56,022 bases of DNA from Bacteroidaceae bacterium (lineage in GTDB: Bacteria > Bacteroidota > Bacteroidia > Bacteroidales > Bacteroidaceae): assembly GCA_017616445.1 (NCBI GenBank), contig JAFZYE010000027.1:1-56022 (forward strand). The letters are read 5' to 3'. Of the stretch, positions 51,514-56,022 are shown piece by piece. A model generated the notes under the pieces. That model ran no database searches, had not been told where the DNA came from, and saw only the letters and a list, made by a program, of their open reading frames with translations. The first letter of the stretch is position 1, and every line of letters starts with the position of its first letter. The position numbers were made by a program, and so were the translations under genes.

Positions 51514-52938
51514 TCAGTCTTTTATTTCCAGCTGTACCACGTTTTCTACGTGTTGAGTGTGTGGAAACATGTCAACGGGTTGGACTTTTGTCACGCGGTA
51601 TTTCACATCCAGCAGTTGAAGGTCGCGTGCCTGGGTTGCAGGGTTGCAGCTGACATATACGATGCGTTTGGGCTCAGCAAAGAGAATGGTGTCAATCACA
51701 TCCTGATGCATTCCTGCACGTGGAGGATCGGTGATGATGACATCCGGGCGTCCGTACTGTTGGATGAAGTCCTTGTTGAGGATGTCCTTCATGTCGCCTG
51801 CGAAGAACAGGGTGTTGTCGATGTGGTTGATCTGTGAGTTGACTTTTGCGTCTTCGATGGCTTCAGGCACGTATTCGATGCCGATTACCTGTCGTGCTTT
51901 GCGGCTGACAAAGTTGGCAATCGTTCCTGTACCTGTGTAGAGGTCATACACCAATTCGTCACCCGTGAGTTCCGCAAACTCACGTGCCACCTTATAGAGG
52001 TTATAGGCCTGTTCCGTGTTGGTCTGGTAGAAACTCTTCGGACCTACCTTGAACTTCAGCCCTTCCATTTCCTCGAAGATGTGGTCCGTCCCTTTGAAAC
52101 AGATGATTTCCTGGTCGCCAAACGTGTCGTTACATTTGTGGTTGTCAACATAGAGCAACGAGGTGATAGCAGGGAATTTGTCTGCTACATGCTGCATGAG
52201 GCTCATCGCTTCCTGACGTTCGTCGTTGTTCTCGATGCGGAACTGAATCAAGACCATCAGCTCGCCTGTGTTGCTGTTGCGTACCATCATGCTACGCATC
52301 AGTCCTGCGTTCTGGCGCAGGTCGTAGAAGGTGAGGTTGTGTTCGATGGCATAGTTGCGAATGTCGTTGCGGATGTCGTTCGTGATGTCGTCCATCAGCC
52401 AGCATTTCTCGATGTCGAGAATCTTATCGAAAGCACCTGTGATATGGAATCCAAGCGCATTGCGTTCTGTGATTATGTTTTCGCCGTCTTGAATCTCCGA
52501 TTCCGTCATCCATCGGCGGTTGGAGAATCCGAATTCCAGCTTATTCCTGTAGGCATATTGCTGCTCGCTACCCAGTATAGGGGTGATTTCCGGCAGTTCA
52601 ATCTTTCCGATACGAGTGAGGTTGTCTACAATCTGCTGCTGCTTCCATCTGAGTTGCTCTTCGTACTTCAAACATTGCCATTTGCAGCCACCGCAAACAC
52701 CGAAGTGCTGGCAGAGTGGGGTAGTGCGGTCTTTTGAGAACTCATGAAACTTGATGGCTACAGCCTCCATGAAACTGTGTTTTTTCTTCTTCACTTGCAG
52801 GTCAACCACATCGCCAGGAACCACGAACGGCACAAACACCACTTTATCATCAACTCTTGCAAGCGCTTTTCCTTCAGCAGCTACAGCTGTGATGTTGACA
52901 TTCTCCAATATAGGTAGTTTTTTCTTATTTCTGCTCAT
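51514..52938 (-). CDS. rlmD: 23S rRNA (uracil-1939-C5)-methyltransferase, TrmA/RlmD family
   Basis: 474 aa from the ATG at 52938 (MSRNKKKLPILEN); a TTG three codons earlier is unlikely. The N-terminal TRAM domain (VPFVVPGDVVDLQV) is followed by iron-sulfur cysteines (CQHFGVCGGCKWQCLKYEEQ), the SAM-binding part (DLYTGTGTIANFVSRKARQV; IGIEYVPEAIEDA), DPPRAG and the catalytic Cys in YVSCNPATQARDL. Members methylate U1939 and/or U747 of 23S rRNA. The exact site is inferred; some homologues are RlmCD types. Confidence 0.92.
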   Translation of the reverse strand: MSRNKKKLPILENVNITAVAAEGKALARVDDKVVFVPFVVPGDVVDLQVKKKKHSFMEAVAIKFHEFSKDRTTPLCQHFGVCGGCKWQCLKYEEQLRWKQQQIVDNLTRIGKIELPEITPILGSEQQYAYRNKLEFGFSNRRWMTESEIQDGENIITERNALGFHITGAFDKILDIEKCWLMDDITNDIRNDIRNYAIEHNLTFYDLRQNAGLMRSMMVRNSNTGELMVLIQFRIENNDERQEAMSLMQHVADKFPAITSLLYVDNHKCNDTFGDQEIICFKGTDHIFEEMEGLKFKVGPKSFYQTNTEQAYNLYKVAREFAELTGDELVYDLYTGTGTIANFVSRKARQVIGIEYVPEAIEDAKVNSQINHIDNTLFFAGDMKDILNKDFIQQYGRPDVIITDPPRAGMHQDVIDTILFAEPKRIVYVSCNPATQARDLQLLDVKYRVTKVQPVDMFPHTQHVENVVQLEIKD

Positions 52939-52955
52939 AATCTTCAATTTGCCTG

Positions 52956-52963
52956 CAAAGATA
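52956..52963 (-). promoter_or_regulatory. -7 box of rlmD
   Basis: TATCTTTG on the minus strand, only about 18 nt before the ATG, giving a very short leader. Confidence 0.55.
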
Positions 52964-53008
52964 GCAAAAAATGAAAAATTGAAAAATTAAAAGATTGAAA
53001 AAATGAAG

Positions 53009-53042
53009 AAAACTCCTAACTCCTAACTCCTAACTCCTAACT
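53009..53042 (+). repeat. Heptamer CTCCTAA tandem array at a promoter
   Basis: Four copies of AACTCCT/CTCCTAA plus a partial one. It ends 7 bp before the TAATTTTG -7 box (53049-53056) of the next gene, so it covers where a -33 box would sit. Confidence 0.8.
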
Positions 53043-53048
53043 TTTTCG

Positions 53049-53056
53049 TAATTTTG
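53049..53056 (+). promoter_or_regulatory. -7 box of the Gfo/Idh/MocA gene
   Basis: TAATTTTG, 28 nt before the ATG. The -33 position lies in the heptamer array and lacks TTTG. Confidence 0.5.
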
Positions 53057-53083
53057 CATTTTGAAATCATAAAAAGAGGTATT

Positions 53084-54076
53084 ATGAAAGCAATCAACCA
53101 AGTGAGATGGGGCGTGATAGGATGCGGTGAAGCGACCGAAACGAAGAGCGGACCGGCACTTCAATGTGTCGAAGGTTCGATGATTGCTGCTGTGATGAGT
53201 CGCGACAAGGAGAAGGCACGCTCGTATGCCCAGCGTCACGGCATCCAACACTTCTATACCGATCCCAGCGAATTGATCAGCGACCGTAACGTGAATGCGG
53301 TGTATATCGCCACACCACCGTCCTCACATGCCACCTTTGCCATCATGGCCATGAAAGCAGGCAAACCTGCATACGTGGAGAAGCCTTTGGCATCGAGCTA
53401 CGAAGAATGCCTGCGAGTGAACAATATTTCCCAGCAGACGGGCGTTCCCTGTTATGTAGCTTACTATCGTCGTTTCCTGCCCTACTTTCAGAAGGTCAAG
53501 GACATCCTGGCTCAAGGCACAATAGGGAAGGTGCTCTCTGTGCAGATTCGTTTTGCTGTTCCTCCACGCGAGCTCGACTACAACAAGAAGAACTTGCCTT
53601 GGCGACTCCAACCCGATATCGCAGGAGCAGGAGGCTATTTCTACGATCTGGCCAGTCATCAGCTTGACTTGCTTCAAAACATGTTAGGAGTGATTATTGA
53701 AGCCGAAGGCTATGCAACCAACATGGCAGGACTCTATCGTGTTCAGGATACCTTCAATGCATGTTTCCGTTTTGCGAACGGCATCACAGGAAGCGGCTCA
53801 TGGTGTTTTGTGGCGCACGACTCAGCCCGTACCGACCGCATAGAGATTGTAGGCGACAAAGGTATGATTTGCTTCTCTGTGTTTGACTACACACCAGTTG
53901 CACTTCACACAGAGAAGGGACGTGAGGAGTTCGCCATTCCGAATCCCCAGTACGTCCAGATGCCGCTTATCGAGTCCATCGTCGAGGACTTACGTGGTGG
54001 AAAACCCTGTGATTGCAATTCCATCAGTGCCACTCCAACCAATTGGGTGATGGACAAGATATTGGAGAAGATATAA
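53084..54076 (+). CDS. Gfo/Idh/MocA-family oxidoreductase
   Basis: 330 aa from the ATG at 53084 (MKAINQVRWGVIGCGEATE); longer frames use a TTG and overlap the promoter. The Rossmann start WGVIGCGEAT, then VNAVYIATPPSSHATFAIMA and the Lys-containing VEKPLA motif are clear. The C-terminal half carries GGYFYDLASHQLDLLQNMLG and GSGSWCFVAHDSA. NAD(P)-dependent sugar or inositol-type dehydrogenase family; the substrate is unknown. Single gene followed by a GC-rich repeat. Confidence 0.9.
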   Translation: MKAINQVRWGVIGCGEATETKSGPALQCVEGSMIAAVMSRDKEKARSYAQRHGIQHFYTDPSELISDRNVNAVYIATPPSSHATFAIMAMKAGKPAYVEKPLASSYEECLRVNNISQQTGVPCYVAYYRRFLPYFQKVKDILAQGTIGKVLSVQIRFAVPPRELDYNKKNLPWRLQPDIAGAGGYFYDLASHQLDLLQNMLGVIIEAEGYATNMAGLYRVQDTFNACFRFANGITGSGSWCFVAHDSARTDRIEIVGDKGMICFSVFDYTPVALHTEKGREEFAIPNPQYVQMPLIESIVEDLRGGKPCDCNSISATPTNWVMDKILEKI

Positions 54077-54080
54077 ATTA

Positions 54081-54176
54081 AAAGACCCCCTCTGTCCTTT
54101 TGGACATCTCCCCCTCTATGGGGAGAAGGTCAGTCACCCCCGCCATAGAGGGAGGGGGCTTGGGGGGAGGGTCTTC
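54081..54176. repeat. GC-rich inverted-repeat element (AAGACCC ends)
   Basis: Ends AAGACCC (54082-54088) and GGGTCTT (54169-54175) form an inverted repeat. The inside has hairpins TGTCC-TTTT-GGACA and CCCCTCTATGGGG and a GGGGGCTTGGGGGGAGGG tract. About 95 bp, MITE-like in form but without coding content. Confidence 0.7.
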
Positions 54177-54182
54177 TATGTT

Positions 54183-55274
54183 ATGAGACGAATCTGTTTA
54201 TACATATTGCTGATGCTGTTTTCTGTTGCCGTTCAGGCAATAGAACCAGGGGATTCTGTGCGTATCGATACGTTACCCATGGGAAAGCGACTGTTGAATA
54301 CCGTATTCAAAGGCGCAGATGCAGTCACCAATTTCTTCATGGGATGCGACACCAATTACGTCACACCACAGAAGTATGAGTTCACGGCTCAGGCCGAGCT
54401 GTCCTATTGGCACGACTTCTACCGTCTGTCATCATCCCAAAGCGGTGAGAGCAAGTCAATGACTTTGCAGTCCGACAATTCCTTGGTTTTAGGAGGATAT
54501 GTCTATTGGAGCATCTTCGGCTATGGCCACTCCGTCAATTTGGGCGATATCGGCAAACCCAAAGGCGAGACCAACGGCACAGGCCACCGCAATGTGTTTG
54601 TGCTCAATACAGCTCGCATCATCGCAGAAATCTACACCTTCAAGTCAGGCAAGTCGGTCAAGTTCACAAGCATCAGCGATGTAGACCTCGAAGGGCAGGA
54701 CCGTACCTTCACCGGTCTTAGTTCCAAGTGCTTTGGCATCGATGCCCAGTATATCTTCAACCACCGTCGCTACTCTTGGCCCGCAGCCTTCGGTGAGAAT
54801 GCCGTGCAACGAAAGAGTCAAGGCTCGTGGAAACTCGGATTCTCCTACAACCATGTGACCATCAACTTCAACAAGAGCGAACTGTCGCCCTACATCGCAC
54901 AACGCATCGACACCACGCTCCTGTTCAATAAAGTCAGCTATAAAGACTATGCCATCAGCATCGGCTACGGTTACAACTGGGCATTCCGCAAGAACTGTAT
55001 CTTAGCCGTCTCCGTTCTTCCCTCCATCGGATATCGCCAATCCGATATTACAGAGCACAACATGGACAAGGCCGTCCTGCGTCGCATCAGTACCGATGTC
55101 TTCTTCCGCACCAGCCTCTTCTGGAACAACACCAAATACTTCACTGGTTTAGTGGTTGACTTCCACACCTACGCCTACCGCGAGCGTAAGTTTAGCCTCA
55201 CCAATGCCTACGGAACCGTGAAATACATCGTCGGTTTCGACTTCTTGAAGAAGAAGCAGTACAAAGAAAAGTAG
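54183..55274 (+). CDS. DUF4421 family protein, exported
   Basis: 363 aa. Signal peptide MRRICLYILLMLFSVAVQAIE. The pattern of LPMGKRLLNTVFKG, FFMGCDTNYVTPQKYEFTAQ, LSYWHDFYRL, and a series of aromatic beta strands ending DFLKKKQYKEK matches Bacteroidetes DUF4421 proteins, predicted outer membrane barrels. Function unknown. Confidence 0.8.
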   Translation: MRRICLYILLMLFSVAVQAIEPGDSVRIDTLPMGKRLLNTVFKGADAVTNFFMGCDTNYVTPQKYEFTAQAELSYWHDFYRLSSSQSGESKSMTLQSDNSLVLGGYVYWSIFGYGHSVNLGDIGKPKGETNGTGHRNVFVLNTARIIAEIYTFKSGKSVKFTSISDVDLEGQDRTFTGLSSKCFGIDAQYIFNHRRYSWPAAFGENAVQRKSQGSWKLGFSYNHVTINFNKSELSPYIAQRIDTTLLFNKVSYKDYAISIGYGYNWAFRKNCILAVSVLPSIGYRQSDITEHNMDKAVLRRISTDVFFRTSLFWNNTKYFTGLVVDFHTYAYRERKFSLTNAYGTVKYIVGFDFLKKKQYKEK

Positions 55275-55309
55275 AAAACTGTTGCCGAACGACTGGTTCG
55301 TCAACAGAT

Positions 55310-55358
55310 GAAAGCCTCAACGAGGCGACATATCTCAGGATAGGGTGTGAACCCTATC
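55310..55358 (+). repeat. Two-hairpin dispersed element (GCGACATAT family), full copy
   Basis: GCCTCAACGAGGC hairpin, GACATATCTCAG, then a perfect GATAGGGT-GTGA-ACCCTATC hairpin with a GNRA-type loop. The first 30 bp equal the reverse complement of 12423-12452; the layout matches 40971-41013. Confidence 0.75.
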
Positions 55359-55487
55359 TATATGAGCACCCCCCACAGCCCAGAATGGGATTGAGAATCA
55401 AGAAAAGGCTGGCGAATGAATCGTCCAGCCTTTAACATTCTACATTCTACATTTTACATTGCCCTCTGGGCTACAGGTCGCAGACCG
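55359..55487. other. Intergenic stretch
   Basis: Contains a TACATTCTACATTTTACATT tract; no gene seen. Confidence 0.5.
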
Positions 55488-55595
55488 TTAGAGCAAGCCA
55501 CATGATTGCAGCGCAGATGTTCCGAGTAGTGCGCCAAGCACTGTGATGATGAAGCGTATCACTTCCACAATCACCTTCTTTTTTCCTTCTTCCAT
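55488..55595 (-). CDS. Smalltalk-family microprotein (35 aa)
   Basis: Starts at 55595 with MEEGKKKVIVEVIRFIITVL and ends GALLGTSALQSCGLL. A short charged N terminus is followed by one hydrophobic helix and a Cys near the end. Length, layout and position fit the smalltalk microproteins annotated in Bacteroides/Prevotella, which often follow an HU-type DNA-binding protein gene, as here. Likely membrane-inserted; function unknown. Confidence 0.7.
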   Translation of the reverse strand: MEEGKKKVIVEVIRFIITVLGALLGTSALQSCGLL

Positions 55596-55621
55596 AAGTC
55601 ATTTGGTTAATAGTTTTTGAG

Positions 55622-55715
55622 GTGAGTGGTGAGAGGTGAGAGGTGAGAGAAATGTTCGCAGATGTTAACGCCCTGTGGTATCCTCTTACCTCATACTCCT
55701 TACCTCTTACCTCTT
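55622..55715 (-). repeat. 94-bp element, partner of the perfect inverted pair (copy 4)
   Basis: Exact reverse complement of 15921-16014, with centre CGCAGATGTTAACGCCC. Lies between the HU-like and smalltalk genes, which read leftward. Confidence 0.9.
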
Positions 55716-55740
55716 CAATAGTTAATTGGTTAATAGTTAT

Positions 55741-55802
55741 CCTCCAATGAGGGGGAGGGGGCTTGGTGGGCTTTTCCCTCCCCCTAAAGGGGGTCGGGGG
55801 GT
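55741..55802. repeat. GC-rich element with CCCCCTAAAGGGGG
   Basis: GAGGGGGAGGGGGCTTGG and a palindromic CCCCCTAAAGGGGG followed by TCGGGGGGTCT. Related to 54081-54176. Located just after the HU-like gene. Confidence 0.6.
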
Positions 55803-56022
55803 CTACATTCCCTCTTCACCACTTCCACCTTGGCTTCCGTTCTTCACGAATGCCTTCGTAGCTACTTCGCTGGCTACGCCATCGACGATGGCTACTGCCT
55901 TGACGGTTGCGGATGCGTTGAGGGTGATGGGCTCCTCGTAGTCGTTACCGTACGTAGCGGTTGGTGCTACACCGTTGGTGGTGTACTTGATGGTTGAACC
56001 AGCAGGACCTGAGATGGTTACC
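55803..56022 (-). CDS. C terminus of a probable HU-type DNA-binding protein with chitobiase-like tail (partial)
   Basis: The frame is open from the right edge to a stop at 55803-55805; 73 codons are seen. The visible part has VTISGPAGSTIKYTTNGVAP, then ITLNASATVKAVAIVDGVAS and a Gly/Glu-rich end (GSQGGSGEEGM). The YTTNG.AP and TVKA.A..DG motifs are those of the chitobiase/hexosaminidase C-terminal-like domain found at the end of HU-like proteins in Bacteroidales. The HU part itself lies outside the window, so the assignment depends on this tail and on the smalltalk gene that follows. Confidence 0.6.
   Translation of the reverse strand, partial: VTISGPAGSTIKYTTNGVAPTATYGNDYEEPITLNASATVKAVAIVDGVASEVATKAFVKNGSQGGSGEEGM

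Noticed and set aside
55726-55941. 71-codon plus-strand frame at the right end
   Set aside because: It crosses a GC-rich repeat and lies opposite the better-supported HU-like gene end.

Overview
The window looks like a chromosomal segment of a Bacteroidales bacterium of the Prevotella group. The evidence is Bacteroidetes-type promoters (TTTG, about 20 nt, then TAnnTTTG), lipoproteins with an acidic CSSDD-type stretch after the lipidated Cys, C-terminal sorting domains typical of the type IX secretion system (T9SS), a BspA-like leucine-rich repeat protein, RNase Y beside ZapA, a Wzi-family protein, a GH10 xylanase and a smalltalk microprotein. Genus-level assignment is inference. No insertion sequence, CRISPR array, rRNA or prophage was seen.

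Layout. 1-12070 is a cell-surface operon. It holds a giant (more than 3,200 aa) T9SS-type protein cut by the left edge, a small lipoprotein whose domain resembles a module near the giant protein's C terminus, a 46-aa peptide gene, a fimbrillin-like lipoprotein, a lipoprotein with a RelA/SpoT-like nucleotidyltransferase core, and a 58-aa protein whose start overlaps the stop of the RelA/SpoT-like gene. 12071-13446 carries no intact gene that I recognise. It holds a scar in which the promoter and first part of a cobalamin riboswitch are joined to the last 67 codons of cobS, followed by a 7-bp tandem array. 13447-19785 is a TolC/MFP/RND efflux operon with a PII-like partner. 19862-22401 has a histidine phosphatase, an ADP-ribosylglycohydrolase and a small protein. 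22543-26300 holds an AAA+ ATPase, two YbjN-like paralogues and two unrecognised proteins. 26688-33375 has a porin, a CotH-kinase surface protein and rsmI. 33452-39387 has a coiled-coil lipoprotein facing a leftward operon: orphan, coiled coil, zapA, rny, wzi-like, lipoprotein.

39766-44123 carries a BspA-like LRR protein and a convergent GH10 xylanase with two CBM6 modules. 44331-48900 carries pheT, yebC, a TSCPD protein, a lipoprotein and a C-GCAxxG-C-C protein whose 3' end runs into a tRNA-Ser(CGA) gene. Next come a DUF2582 winged-helix gene and a complete cobalamin riboswitch upstream of a DASS/SLC13 transporter. They are followed by rlmD, a Gfo/Idh/MocA oxidoreductase, a DUF4421 protein, the smalltalk microprotein and the C terminus of a probable HU-type DNA-binding protein.

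Most interesting points: (1) the secreted RelA/SpoT-fold lipoprotein with its coupled small gene; (2) a B12 riboswitch placed over a dicarboxylate-type transporter, together with a riboswitch-cobS deletion scar elsewhere in the window, which suggests remodelling of B12 physiology; (3) a gene whose last 15 codons lie inside a tRNA; (4) several families of intergenic repeats, including a perfect 94-bp inverted pair about 39.6 kb apart and a ~230-bp heptamer array in the efflux operon leader; (5) short hairpins near the predicted 5' end of several transcripts.
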